From Kitasatospora phosalacinea (GTDB lineage: Bacteria > Actinomycetota > Actinomycetes > Streptomycetales > Streptomycetaceae), in the NCBI RefSeq assembly GCF_000716545.1, contig NZ_JNWZ01000101.1, forward strand, positions 1-15,493: 15,493 bases of DNA, given 5' to 3'. A program made the position numbers and the translations under genes. This document shows positions 1 to 6,576 of this stretch, piece after piece. The notes under the pieces were generated by a model. The model was given only the letters and a program-made list of their open reading frames with translations, did not search any database and was not told the DNA's origin. Positions within the stretch are counted from its first letter, which is position 1, and every line of letters begins with the position of its first letter.

Positions 1-43
1 ACAAGGGGTATCGTCGGCAGCGTCAGATGTGTATAAGAGACAG
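1..43 (+). other. Illumina Nextera adapter/index contamination
   Basis: Positions 11-43 match the Nextera transposase Read 1 oligonucleotide in full, ending in the mosaic-end segment AGATGTGTATAAGAGACAG. Before it, positions 1-2 (AC) fit the end of the P5 primer, and positions 3-10 (AAGGGGTA) differ by one base from the index I recall as S507/N507 (AAGGAGTA). Translation of the mosaic end gives the artefact peptide MCIRDS, which would otherwise be taken as the start of a longer first protein. This stretch is library-construction sequence, not genome. Confidence 0.97.
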
Positions 44-45
44 CC

Positions 46-147
46 CCCGCCCCGTCCTCCACCGCCCTGATCACCGTCCTCGCCCCGGCCCTCGCCGCGG
101 CGGCGGCAGCGGCCATCGCCTTCGTCGTCCGCCGCAAGCGCTCCTGA
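46..147 (+). CDS. C-terminal fragment of a membrane-anchored surface protein (5' truncated)
   Basis: Thirty-three codons are open from the adapter junction to TGA at 145-147. The readable peptide is a short Pro/Ala/Ser stretch, an Ala/Val/Leu-rich hydrophobic segment of about 20 residues, and a basic tail ending RRKRS. That is the usual C-terminal anchor of a secreted, membrane-tethered actinobacterial protein. The HtaA gene starts 66 bp downstream on the same strand, so the pair may be co-transcribed, and the missing part could be another heme-uptake surface protein; that last point is inference. The fragment is cut by the adapter, so the truncation is technical. No domain can be named from what is left. 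Confidence 0.6.
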   Translation, partial: PAPSSTALITVLAPALAAAAAAAIAFVVRRKRS

Positions 148-212
148 CGCCCCGCCAGAGAGCCCCTGCCCTCCCTTCCGTCCCCACCACACCGATTCCC
201 GGAGCCACACCC

Positions 213-1775
213 ATGTCCCACACCCCCGCCCGCCACCGCAACCGCACCCGGCTGGCCGCTCTCGCCGCCGCGACCGCAGGGCTCGGTCTGACCGCCTTCG
301 GCCTGCCCGCCCTCGCTTTCGGCGCCGGCGCGCCCACCACCGTCCACTACGACACCGGTTCGCTGGACTGGGGCGTCCTGGCGAAGTTCCGCAGCTACGT
401 GACCGGCCCGATCGGCGGCGGCAGCATCACGCCGAGCGGCGGGGCCACCGTCAACCAGGACGGTTCGTACCACTTCGACCTGGCCTCCGCGGGCTACGAC
501 ATGACGACCCACCGGCTGACCGCCGCGTTCGACGGCGGGGTGCGCTTCCTCGCCCACGACGGCGCGCTGGACATCGCGCTCAGCGACCTGCGGATCACCA
601 CCGAGGGCACCACCGGCACCCTCACCGCGGACACCGCCTCCAAGGAGACCATCGGCGCCACCGCCCCGACCCTGCGCGAGGACGTCCCGCTGGCCACCTT
701 CACCGTCGCCCGCGACACCACCAACGGCGGGGCCACCGCCGCCGCCCTGACCGCCGAGGGCGCGAAGGCGTTCGCGGGGTTCTACCAGGCGGGCACCTCG
801 CTGGACCCGCTGTCGATCGTCCTCAAGCAGACGCCCGCCCCGTCCCCGTCCGCCTCTGCCTCGGCCTCCGCTTCTGCTTCTGCCTCGCCGGAGCCCAGCA
901 CTCCCGCCGAGCCCTCCTCCTCGCCCGAACCCTCTTCCTCCCCCTCCGCGTCCGCGTCCGCGTCCGCCTCTGCCTCCGCCGCCCCTTCTCCCTCCCCCTC
1001 CGCGTCCGCCTCCACCCCGGCGGGCGACGAGCTGGCGATCGTCGACGGCCGCCTGGAGTGGGGCGTGCAGCCCGACTTCGTGGCCTACGTGACGGGGCCG
1101 ATCGCGGCCGGCAAGGTCGAGTTCGGCGGCGGCGCGGCCGGTTTCGGGTTCGGTTCGGGCAGCGGCAGCTACCGGACGGACACCCACGCGCTGTCGGCGG
1201 ACTTCGCCGGGTCGGTGCGCTTCCTGGGCCACCGGGGGGCCGACGGGCAGTACCAGTTGGACACCGCGCTGTCGAAGCTGGGCCTCCGGGTGGACGCCTC
1301 CGGCGCGTACCTGGTCGCGGACGTGACCGCCAAGTCCCTCTCCGGCGGGCAGCCGGTCGTGCTGTCCGGGGCCAGGATCGCCGAACTCGACCTGTCCGGG
1401 GCCGACTTCACCCCGGTCGACGGCGTGGTGACGCTGCGCGCGGTTCCGGCGACACTGACCGCCGCCGGCGTCCCGGTGTTCGGGCAGTACAAGGATGGCA
1501 AGGTGCTGGCGCCGGTCACCGCGGTCCTCTCCTTCGACCGCTCCGCTCCCCTGCCGTCCACCGCCCCCTCCACCGGCACGGGGACCGGCGGTACGGGCAC
1601 CGGCACCTCCTCCACCGGTGGCGCCACCCTCACCGCCTCCGGCGGTGAACTCGCCTTCACCGGCGGCGGCACCGCCCCGATCCTGGCGACGGCCGCCGGG
1701 CTGCTGCTGGTCGGCGGGGCGACCGTCGTCCTGGCGCGCCGCCGCTCCTCCTCCACCGCCACCAGCGCCGAGTGA
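213..1775 (+). CDS. Two-domain HtaA heme-binding cell-surface protein with class E sortase signal
   Basis: A 520-aa secreted protein, probably a surface heme receptor that passes heme to a transporter. The N-terminus is a basic region plus hydrophobic signal peptide (about residues 1-40). Two HtaA domains follow (about 49-205 and 279-445), each opening with L(D/E)WGV and a Y-V-TGPI segment. By analogy with corynebacterial HtaA, candidate heme-contacting residues are Tyr62 and His115 in the first domain and Tyr292 and His340 in the second. A Ser/Ala/Pro linker (about 208-270) separates them. The C-terminus has LAFTG (480-484), a hydrophobic segment (about 487-507) and RRR, matching the LAXTG signal of class E sortases. 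The ATG at 213 is chosen because GGAG lies 8 nt upstream and a signal peptide follows at once; the open frame reaching back into the adapter is artefactual. A strong hairpin follows the stop. Confidence 0.9.
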   Translation: MSHTPARHRNRTRLAALAAATAGLGLTAFGLPALAFGAGAPTTVHYDTGSLDWGVLAKFRSYVTGPIGGGSITPSGGATVNQDGSYHFDLASAGYDMTTHRLTAAFDGGVRFLAHDGALDIALSDLRITTEGTTGTLTADTASKETIGATAPTLREDVPLATFTVARDTTNGGATAAALTAEGAKAFAGFYQAGTSLDPLSIVLKQTPAPSPSASASASASASASPEPSTPAEPSSSPEPSSSPSASASASASASAAPSPSPSASASTPAGDELAIVDGRLEWGVQPDFVAYVTGPIAAGKVEFGGGAAGFGFGSGSGSYRTDTHALSADFAGSVRFLGHRGADGQYQLDTALSKLGLRVDASGAYLVADVTAKSLSGGQPVVLSGARIAELDLSGADFTPVDGVVTLRAVPATLTAAGVPVFGQYKDGKVLAPVTAVLSFDRSAPLPSTAPSTGTGTGGTGTGTSSTGGATLTASGGELAFTGGGTAPILATAAGLLLVGGATVVLARRRSSSTATSAE

Positions 1776-1790
1776 CCTGGCCGAACGCGT

Positions 1791-1824
1791 CGGGCCCGTA
1801 CGGGAGTCCTCCCGTACGGGCCCG
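1791..1824. terminator. Bidirectional hairpin terminator
   Basis: A perfect 16-bp inverted repeat, CGGGCCCGTACGGGAG (1791-1806) and its complement (1809-1824), separated by two bases. It lies between the convergent ends of the HtaA gene (stop 1775) and the 99-aa gene (stop at 1849), where it could serve both. Confidence 0.8.
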
Positions 1825-1848
1825 TCCCCGCTGCGCGTACGGCCCAGG

Positions 1849-2148
1849 TCAGCGTTCGCCGGCCAGTTCGGCCAGTTCGCGCAGGCGGGTGAAGTAGTCG
1901 GCGGCCCCGGGGTCGTCGGCGAGTTCGGGCAGGATCCGGTGGACGGTCGCTATGCCGGTGCGCAGGGCTTCTCTGCGGCGTTGGTCGAGCGGCCCGGCCA
2001 ACGCGGCGGACACGCAGCCGGCGAGGTGGCTGTCGAGCAGCACCAGGTCTTCACCGGCGGGGGACCGCAGGTAGCAGCTCTGCGGGAAGGGCAGGTGGAG
2101 GAAACCCTGCCAGAGGGTGGCCAACTGGTCATCGTGCGTGTCGCTCAT
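1849..2148 (-). CDS. Conserved-looking hypothetical protein, 99 aa
   Basis: I do not recognise this family. It is a small, soluble, mostly helical-looking protein with no signal peptide or membrane segment. It has two cysteines (Cys25, Cys45) and a C-terminal acidic/leucine-rich segment. The ATG at 2148 is taken as the start because the frame upstream of it reads through the repeat-rich intergenic DNA and then antisense to heme oxygenase. No clear Shine-Dalgarno is visible upstream, so translation could be leaderless. It lies downstream of heme oxygenase on the same strand, but a strong hairpin and a 13-bp tandem repeat separate them, so it probably has its own promoter. Its position between the HtaA and heme oxygenase genes invites a role in heme metabolism, but nothing in the sequence shows one. 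Confidence 0.7.
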   Translation of the reverse strand: MSDTHDDQLATLWQGFLHLPFPQSCYLRSPAGEDLVLLDSHLAGCVSAALAGPLDQRRREALRTGIATVHRILPELADDPGAADYFTRLRELAELAGER

Positions 2149-2216
2149 GCGGACGATGATGCCCGAGCGCACGGCCGCCCCGTCACCCGCCCCGCTCCTC
2201 CCCCGCCCGGTCCTTT

Positions 2217-2255
2217 CACCCGACACGCACACCCGGCATGCACACCCGACACGCA
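2217..2255. repeat. Three tandem copies of a 13-bp repeat
   Basis: Copies at 2217-2229 and 2243-2255 are identical (CACCCGACACGCA). The middle copy, 2230-2242, differs at two positions (CACCCGGCATGCA). A partial CGCAC follows. The array sits 69 bp upstream of the ATG of the 99-aa minus-strand gene, so it may be a regulatory direct repeat or simple slippage. Confidence 0.85.
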
Positions 2256-2270
2256 CGCACCTACGACGGA

Positions 2271-2301
2271 GCCCGGCGCGGGAACGGTTCCCGCGCCGGG
2301 C
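2271..2301. terminator. Hairpin terminator after heme oxygenase
   Basis: A perfect 14-bp stem (2271-2284 with 2288-2301) and a 3-nt CGG loop. It begins about 32 bp beyond the heme oxygenase stop on the minus strand, which suits a terminator for that gene. Confidence 0.75.
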
Positions 2302-2333
2302 CGGCGGCGTCCGGTGCCCAATCGCTCGGGCGC

Positions 2334-3008
2334 TCAGGCGCTCAGCGGGTACCGCCCGCCGAGCTCGTCGAATATCGCGCCGTTGAGGACGAAGGCGCGC
2401 TTGCACTCCTCGGCGACCCGGCGGCGCTCGACCTCGTCCATCAGTTCGCCCGCGGCGTCCAGCTTGGCGCGGTAGTCGCGCTTGAACGCGGCGGGGTTGT
2501 CGATCTCCTCGAAGACGTAGAACCGGACACCGTCGCCCTTGCGCTCGAAGCCCCAGGTGCGCTCGGCGGCGCCGCGGATGATCTGACCGCCCGACAGGTC
2601 GCCGAGGTAGCGGGTGTAGTGGTGGGCGAGGTAGCCGGCCGGCCAGGTCCCGGCGAGTTCCCCGATCCGGGCGGCGAGCGCCTCGGTGGCGGGCAGCGGG
2701 GCGAGCGCGTCGCGCCAGTCGGGGCCGGCCAGGTGGTCGAGGTCGCGTTCGATCGCGGCGGTGCGGAGCAGGGCGCGGTCGATCAGCGGGCCGGCGACCG
2801 GGTCGGCGGCGAGGGCGCCCAGGCGGGATTCCAGGGCGCGGTAGACGTACCAGAGCTGGCCGGTGAGGTCGGTGTAGGCCTGGACGCCGAGCCTTCCGCC
2901 GAGCAGGTCGCCCATGAAGGACGACTGTTCGGCCGCCTGGTGCTCCTCGGCGCTGGCGGTGCGGAGCAGGGCGGAGAAGGCGGCGGACCGCTGGTCGGGG
3001 CTGGACAT
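2334..3008 (-). CDS. Heme oxygenase (biliverdin-producing)
   Basis: A 224-aa cytoplasmic heme oxygenase, the normal length for the bacterial HmuO/HO family. Such enzymes cleave heme to biliverdin, CO and Fe2+, releasing iron from imported heme. The expected proximal heme ligand is His23 in the AEEHQ motif near the N-terminus. The distal helix signature GDLSGGQ is at 136-142, preceded by HHYTRYL. The FYxFEEI(D/E) segment and lysine/arginine-rich C-terminal helices also fit. The ATG at 3008 has GGAGG (3018-3022) at 9-nt spacing. Its promoter contains a consensus-like iron box, so transcription should be repressed by the DtxR/IdeR-type regulator when iron is plentiful. With the nearby HtaA surface protein it forms a capture-and-degrade route for heme iron. 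The ABC transporter and any partner reductase are not in this window. Confidence 0.95.
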   Translation of the reverse strand: MSSPDQRSAAFSALLRTASAEEHQAAEQSSFMGDLLGGRLGVQAYTDLTGQLWYVYRALESRLGALAADPVAGPLIDRALLRTAAIERDLDHLAGPDWRDALAPLPATEALAARIGELAGTWPAGYLAHHYTRYLGDLSGGQIIRGAAERTWGFERKGDGVRFYVFEEIDNPAAFKRDYRAKLDAAGELMDEVERRRVAEECKRAFVLNGAIFDELGGRYPLSA

Positions 3009-3040
3009 CGGGAAGGGCCTCCAAAGATCGAATCTTCCCG

Positions 3041-3069
3041 ATTATTTAGGTGAGGCTACCCTAAGTCAA
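3041..3069 (-). promoter_or_regulatory. Heme oxygenase promoter
   Basis: On the minus strand, -35 TTGACT (3064-3069) and -10 AATAAT (3041-3046) are separated by exactly 17 bp. The predicted transcription start is near 3034, about 25 nt before the ATG, leaving room for the GGAGG ribosome binding site. The low-GC -10 stands out in this sequence. Confidence 0.75.
3046..3064. promoter_or_regulatory. DtxR/IdeR-family iron box
   Basis: TTAGGTGAGGCTACCCTAA is a 19-bp imperfect palindrome that departs from the actinobacterial iron-box consensus (TTAGGTTAGSCTAACCTAA) at two positions. It fills the spacer between the -35 and -10 of the heme oxygenase promoter, so a bound Fe2+-regulator would block RNA polymerase. 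It could also influence the divergent methyltransferase gene. Confidence 0.9.
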
Positions 3070-3154
3070 GCCCTTGCCGACGCCCTGTCGGGAAGATTCC
3101 ACGGAGCGTTGAAACGCTTCGACGCACCGGCTCCGACGTGCTTGGATGCTCATC

Positions 3155-3919
3155 ATGAACCGATCATTCGACGCCCTGGTGGACGAGGCCGCTGCCGCCC
3201 CCGTCGACGGGTGGGACTTCTCCTGGCTCGACGGCCGGGCCACCGAGCAGCGCCCGTCCTGGGGGTACCAGCGGCTGCTGGGCGAGCGGCTGGCGGCGGC
3301 CTCCGCGGCGCTGGACGTGCAGACCGGCGGCGGCGAGGTGCTCGCGGGCGCGGGCGCGGCGAACTTCCCGCGCACGCTGGTGGCGACCGAGGGCTGGGCG
3401 CCGAACGCGGCGCGGGCGACGCGGCTGCTGCACCCGCTGGGCGCCGTCCTGGTGGCCTCCCCGGAGGACGCGCCGCTGCCGTTCGCCGACGGCGCGTTCG
3501 ACCTGGTGACCAGCCGTCATCCGGCGCGGGTGGACTTCCCGGAGATCGCCCGGGTGCTGGCCCCCGGCGGCACGTACTTCGCCCAGCACGTGGGCGGGCG
3601 CACCAACGTCGAGCTGAGCGAGTTCTTCCTCGGGCCGTTCCCGCTGCCCACCGACCGCGAGCACGAGGTGGAGGCGGCGCGGGCCCGGGCGGCGGGGCTG
3701 GAGGTGGTGGAGTGCCGCAACGAGCGGCTGCGGCTGGAGTTCTCCGACGTCGGAGCGGTGGTCTGGTTCCTGCGCAAGGTGATCTGGACGGTGCCCGGCT
3801 TCTCGGTCGACCGCTACCGCGAGCGGCTGCGCGAGCTGCACGAACTGATCGGGCGCGAGGGCGTGTTCGTCTCCACCATGTCCCGCACCCTCCTCGAGGC
3901 CCGCAGGCCCACCGCCTGA
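3155..3919 (+). CDS. Class I SAM-dependent methyltransferase
   Basis: A protein of about 254 aa with a Rossmann-fold methyltransferase core. Numbered from the upstream in-frame ATG at 3146, motif I is LDVQTGGGEVLA (about 56-67), followed by the FDLVTSRHP strand (about 119-126) and the RVLAPGGTYFAQHV post-motif (about 137-149). The C-terminal half holds the helices expected for substrate binding. The substrate cannot be told from sequence. Two ATGs compete (3146 and 3155); 3155 is preferred because GGA lies at workable spacing before it. The gene is divergent from heme oxygenase and shares the intergenic region with the iron box. Nothing in the protein itself points to heme or siderophore chemistry. 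Confidence 0.85.
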   Translation: MNRSFDALVDEAAAAPVDGWDFSWLDGRATEQRPSWGYQRLLGERLAAASAALDVQTGGGEVLAGAGAANFPRTLVATEGWAPNAARATRLLHPLGAVLVASPEDAPLPFADGAFDLVTSRHPARVDFPEIARVLAPGGTYFAQHVGGRTNVELSEFFLGPFPLPTDREHEVEAARARAAGLEVVECRNERLRLEFSDVGAVVWFLRKVIWTVPGFSVDRYRERLRELHELIGREGVFVSTMSRTLLEARRPTA

Positions 3920-4029
3920 ACCGCCCGGCCGCCGCCCGGCCGCTCGACCGCCCGGCGCAAACCGTCACCCGCACCGGCGACCCGCCGGGTCGGAAACCAC
4001 CCGAACCGGCTATGCATCCGGCCGGGAAC

Positions 4030-4048
4030 GCCGCAGGACGACTGCGGC
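4030..4048. terminator. Small hairpin between methyltransferase and membrane-protein gene
   Basis: A perfect 7-bp stem GCCGCAG/CTGCGGC with a GACGA loop in the 163-bp gap after the methyltransferase. No U-tract follows, and it lies 35 bp before the next start codon, so it may be a weak terminator or a leader structure. The rest of that gap shows only GC-rich simple repeats. Confidence 0.35.
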
Positions 4049-4082
4049 ACGACGGCGGGACGACGGCGGGAGGCGGCCGAAG

Positions 4083-4880
4083 ATGGCGCACGGTACGGCG
4101 CACGGCACGGCGGAGGGGCGCACCGAGCTGGACCGCAAGGGCGGGCCGGGGCACACGGTGCTGCTGGCGCTGCTCGCGGCGGTGCCGCTGGTGAAGATCG
4201 CCTGGACGGTCGGCGGCGGCTCGCACACCCGCGAGGTGGTCACCACCATGGGCGTGCCGAACCTCGGCGAGGTGCTGGTCGGCATGGTGACGACGCGTCC
4301 GCTGCTGGGCTCCCTGGTGGCGGTGGTCACCTCCCGGGTGGTGTTCGCCCTGTTCGCGGCGCGCGGCGCCGTCCCGAGCGGGCGCTCGGCGGGCGCGGTG
4401 GCCCGGACGGTGGCGTTGACGCTGGTCAACCCGGTGGCGATGGGCGTGCTGTGCTGGGTCTTCTACGGGCCCTGGTGGGGGCTCGGGGTGACGCTGGCCG
4501 CGCTGGCGCTGCGCCAGGGGCTGGTCCAGGAGTACCGGGCGGGCCGCCGCCCCCGCCCGCACGGGCGGCCGGACGCCGTCCCCCTGGCGCCGTGGCGGCT
4601 GCGGCTGGTGGCGGCCGAGCAGTGGACGGCGCTGCTGCTGACCGTCGTGGTGCTGCCGGTGACGGCGTTCGCGGCCGCGCTGGACGGGCTGGCCTGGGAC
4701 ACCGTGCTGCGCTGCGAGGTCGCGGCGGGGGCGCACACCGAGCAGTCCCGGCTGATCGAGCTGGACCGCAAGGGCAACGGCGTGGTCGGCTGGGACCTGC
4801 ACGCCCAGGAGATCGTCAACGGGCTGGGCTGCGTCAAGGAGGAGTCGCTGCGGGTCCGCCCGGCCTGGTGGAACTCCTGA
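4083..4880 (+). CDS. Integral membrane protein of unknown function, 265 aa
   Basis: I do not recognise a named family. After a hydrophilic N-terminus of about 22 residues there are four or five hydrophobic segments: about 25-43, 68-92, 110-125, 128-145 and 182-203. The C-terminal 60 residues are soluble and include two cysteines (in LRCEV and GLGCV) with acidic and basic residues between. If the C-terminus is outside the cell, a disulfide is possible, but topology is inference. The ATG at 4083 is well supported by GGGAGG (4068-4073). Neither neighbour suggests a function, and the 162-bp gap upstream argues against tight coupling to the methyltransferase. About 157 bp with no gene follow it; only a short TGAG/CTCA palindrome is visible there. 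Confidence 0.75.
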   Translation: MAHGTAHGTAEGRTELDRKGGPGHTVLLALLAAVPLVKIAWTVGGGSHTREVVTTMGVPNLGEVLVGMVTTRPLLGSLVAVVTSRVVFALFAARGAVPSGRSAGAVARTVALTLVNPVAMGVLCWVFYGPWWGLGVTLAALALRQGLVQEYRAGRRPRPHGRPDAVPLAPWRLRLVAAEQWTALLLTVVVLPVTAFAAALDGLAWDTVLRCEVAAGAHTEQSRLIELDRKGNGVVGWDLHAQEIVNGLGCVKEESLRVRPAWWNS

Positions 4881-5023
4881 CCGCCCCTCGGCCCGGGCCG
4901 CGCTCCCGATCCGCCCCGGAACGGAGTGAGGCTGGTCTCATCGCCGCGGCCCCGGAGGGCGAAATGCGCCTTGTGCAGGGCTTTTCCCGACCGGAGCGAT
5001 TTCCCGGGGCCCGGCCCGCCCCC

Positions 5024-5037
5024 TAGGCTCCGCCGTC
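5024..5037 (+). promoter_or_regulatory. -10 element of a probable leaderless promoter
   Basis: TAGGCT (5024-5029) fits the actinobacterial -10 consensus TANNNT and ends 8 nt before the ATG at 5038. No Shine-Dalgarno is visible. Transcription from this box would start at or next to the A of the ATG. A weak -35 (TTCCCG at 5001) has 17-bp spacing. Confidence 0.5.
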
Positions 5038-5580
5038 ATGAACGCCCTCCCCGCGAAGCGCCACTGGCGCACGTGGCTGTTCCTCTGGATCGGCCTGCCC
5101 TTCTTCGCCCTGGTCGGTCTCGCCAAGGCCGCGCCCGACCTCGTACCGGCCTGGAAGGCGCACGGCGGCAGCGGGGTCACCGGGACGTACACCGCCCTCC
5201 GGGAGTCCTGCGGCCGCAGGTCCTGCAGCTACTACGGCGACTGGAAGGCGGCGGACGGCTCCTCCAGCCGCACGGACGTCCTGCTCTACGACGACCCGGA
5301 CTCCCTGCGGGTGGGCGGGACGGTCGAAGCCCTGGACTCCGGCTCCTCCGACGGGGTCTTCGCCACCGGCGGCGGCTACACCTACCTGATAGTGACGGGC
5401 TTCGCCCTCGGCGGCCTGGCGGCGGCCGTCGCCTGGCCGGTGTTCCTCTGGCGCACCTGGCGCTCCTCGCGCCTGCGCCGGGCCTCATCACTGGAGCCGG
5501 CCGGAGCGACCGAGGCGACCGACCGACTCCGCGCCGAGGAGGAACGCGCTCCCGCGGGCCTGCGGGCCGGGTCCGGGTGA
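5038..5580 (+). CDS. Small two-helix membrane protein, unknown function
   Basis: A 180-aa protein with an N-terminal hydrophobic segment (about 12-30) and a second one (about 115-138). Between them is a domain of about 85 residues with two cysteines in CGRRSC, plus aromatic and acidic residues. A charged C-terminal tail of about 40 residues follows a WRTWRSSRLRR basic patch. The basic residues after the second helix suggest both termini are cytoplasmic and the central domain extracellular. The general plan resembles small actinobacterial envelope proteins without a known role. It is convergent with the beta-propeller-like gene, only 7 bp apart, and the likely terminator lies inside that neighbour's coding sequence. 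Confidence 0.75.
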   Translation: MNALPAKRHWRTWLFLWIGLPFFALVGLAKAAPDLVPAWKAHGGSGVTGTYTALRESCGRRSCSYYGDWKAADGSSSRTDVLLYDDPDSLRVGGTVEALDSGSSDGVFATGGGYTYLIVTGFALGGLAAAVAWPVFLWRTWRSSRLRRASSLEPAGATEATDRLRAEEERAPAGLRAGSG

Positions 5581-5587
5581 CGGTCCG

Positions 5588-6562
5588 TCAGACCTGTTCC
5601 GGCCGTCCCGTGCGGCGCACGGGACGGCCGGATCCGTCGGTGGTCAGCCAGCTGCCGTCGCCGAGCGGGTGGAGGTCGTAGCAGTCCCGGGCGCCGGAGT
5701 CGAACTCGCCGAGGATCCGGCCGGTGCGCGCGTCGACCCGGTGGCTGCGGAACCACTCCCCGTCGCCCGCCTCGTCCTCGTCCTCGTCCTCGCCGTACAG
5801 CACCACCACGAGGGTGTCCTGGTCGAGGTAGCCGCCGCTCCACTCGACCACGGCCTCGCACCCGTCGCCGTCGTGACCGAAGTCGTCGACGGTGACGGTG
5901 AACTCGGCCTCGCCGCCCGGGTACGCGTGCACGGTGAAGTCCCGCTGCCCGTGGTCGACCGTCAGGAAGTGCTTCCCGTCCGGGGAGAGGCCGATCAGAC
6001 AGCGGTCGGTCCAGGGGTAGGCGGCCACTTCGAGGCCGCCGTCGGTGAGCGAGCCGCGGAAGACCACCGTGCCGTCCTGGCCCTCGCCGACGTCCAGCAG
6101 CACCGTCCCGTCGGGGTGCGCGAAGTGCGCGCCGGCGTGGCCGACGGTGCCCAGGTCGGCCCGGCCCAGTACGGCGCCGGTCGCGGCATCCAGCACCGTC
6201 CACCCGTCATGGCTGCCGCGGCCGGCCATCGCGTCGGGCCGGTAGAACCACAGCCGCCGGCCGTCCGCGGAGAGCCCGCACCCGGGCCGGTGCCCCCGCT
6301 CGCGCGTCCGCTCCCCCTCGACGGCCGAGCGCCACAGCTCGGCGCCGTCCGCCCCGACGCACACCGCGGCGTCCAGCGTGGTGTAGTACGCCCGCGTCAG
6401 GTCCGGGGCGACCGCGTGGTCGCGGACCTCGTCCCCCTCCCGCGGCCGGAACTCCGCGACCGGCAGCAGCGGCCCGGACCCCGGGGCGGCGGTGTCGTAG
6501 GCGCGGATCGCACCCCCTGCCAGGCGGGTGGTCGGCAGACGGCGGCCGTGGTCGTCACTCAT
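5588..6562 (-). CDS. Beta-propeller (WD40/PQQ-like) repeat protein
   Basis: A 324-aa protein of repeated beta-strand units. These include D-A-ATG-x-VLG-x-A, LSPDGKxFLTVD and DARTGRILGEFDSG motifs, typical of quinoprotein-like or WD40-like propellers that read out stored values. No signal peptide is visible, so it is probably cytoplasmic. An acidic run DEDEDEAGDG lies near residue 260. The binding partner or substrate cannot be inferred. The ATG at 6562 has TAGGGT 8 nt upstream and no Shine-Dalgarno, suggesting a leaderless transcript. The -10 overlaps the TAG stop codon of the truncated methyltransferase upstream. The 3' end contains a perfect hairpin that probably terminates the convergent gene. 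Confidence 0.75.
   Translation of the reverse strand: MSDDHGRRLPTTRLAGGAIRAYDTAAPGSGPLLPVAEFRPREGDEVRDHAVAPDLTRAYYTTLDAAVCVGADGAELWRSAVEGERTRERGHRPGCGLSADGRRLWFYRPDAMAGRGSHDGWTVLDAATGAVLGRADLGTVGHAGAHFAHPDGTVLLDVGEGQDGTVVFRGSLTDGGLEVAAYPWTDRCLIGLSPDGKHFLTVDHGQRDFTVHAYPGGEAEFTVTVDDFGHDGDGCEAVVEWSGGYLDQDTLVVVLYGEDEDEDEAGDGEWFRSHRVDARTGRILGEFDSGARDCYDLHPLGDGSWLTTDGSGRPVRRTGRPEQV
5599..5631 (+). terminator. Hairpin terminator embedded in the convergent gene's 3' coding end
   Basis: CCGGCCGTCCCGTGC (5599-5613) and its exact complement (5617-5631) form a 15-bp stem with a GGC loop. It begins 19 nt after the stop of the plus-strand membrane-protein gene, as expected for its terminator. It also encodes the last residues of the minus-strand beta-propeller-like protein. 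Confidence 0.7.
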
Positions 6563-6576
6563 GCCCCCGGACCCTA
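6563..6576 (-). promoter_or_regulatory. -10 element of a probable leaderless promoter
   Basis: On the minus strand TAGGGT (6571-6576) lies 8 nt before the ATG at 6562, with no good Shine-Dalgarno in between. Its first three bases are also the TAG stop of the upstream methyltransferase fragment. Confidence 0.5.

Larger units (their letters stand above)
3030..3099. repeat. Interrupted 11-bp inverted repeat flanking the heme oxygenase promoter
   Basis: GAATCTTCCCG (3030-3040) and CGGGAAGATTC (3089-3099) are perfect complements, 48 bp apart. They bracket the -10, iron box and -35 of the heme oxygenase gene. The proximal arm covers the predicted transcription start. Confidence 0.7.

Noticed and set aside
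27..212. Longer first protein starting inside the adapter
   Set aside because: Its first six residues come from the Nextera mosaic end, and the frame then reads out of phase through the real tail of the upstream gene. The true start is the ATG at 213 with an SD and signal peptide.
838..1018. Simple-sequence repeat in the HtaA gene as a possible CRISPR or tandem element
   Set aside because: It encodes the Ser/Ala/Pro linker between the two HtaA domains; units are degenerate codon repeats with no spacers.
1849..3024. 391-aa minus-strand frame spanning heme oxygenase and the 99-aa gene
   Set aside because: The upstream part is an Arg/Pro-rich shadow of heme oxygenase in another frame and crosses a strong terminator; only the last 99 codons look like a protein.
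3109..3155. TTGAAA upstream of the methyltransferase as its promoter
   Set aside because: No acceptable -10 follows at 16-19 bp, so I did not annotate it.
3153..4802. 549-aa minus-strand open frame
   Set aside because: Arg/Pro/Gln/His-rich translation antisense to two well-supported genes, a common artefact in high-GC DNA.
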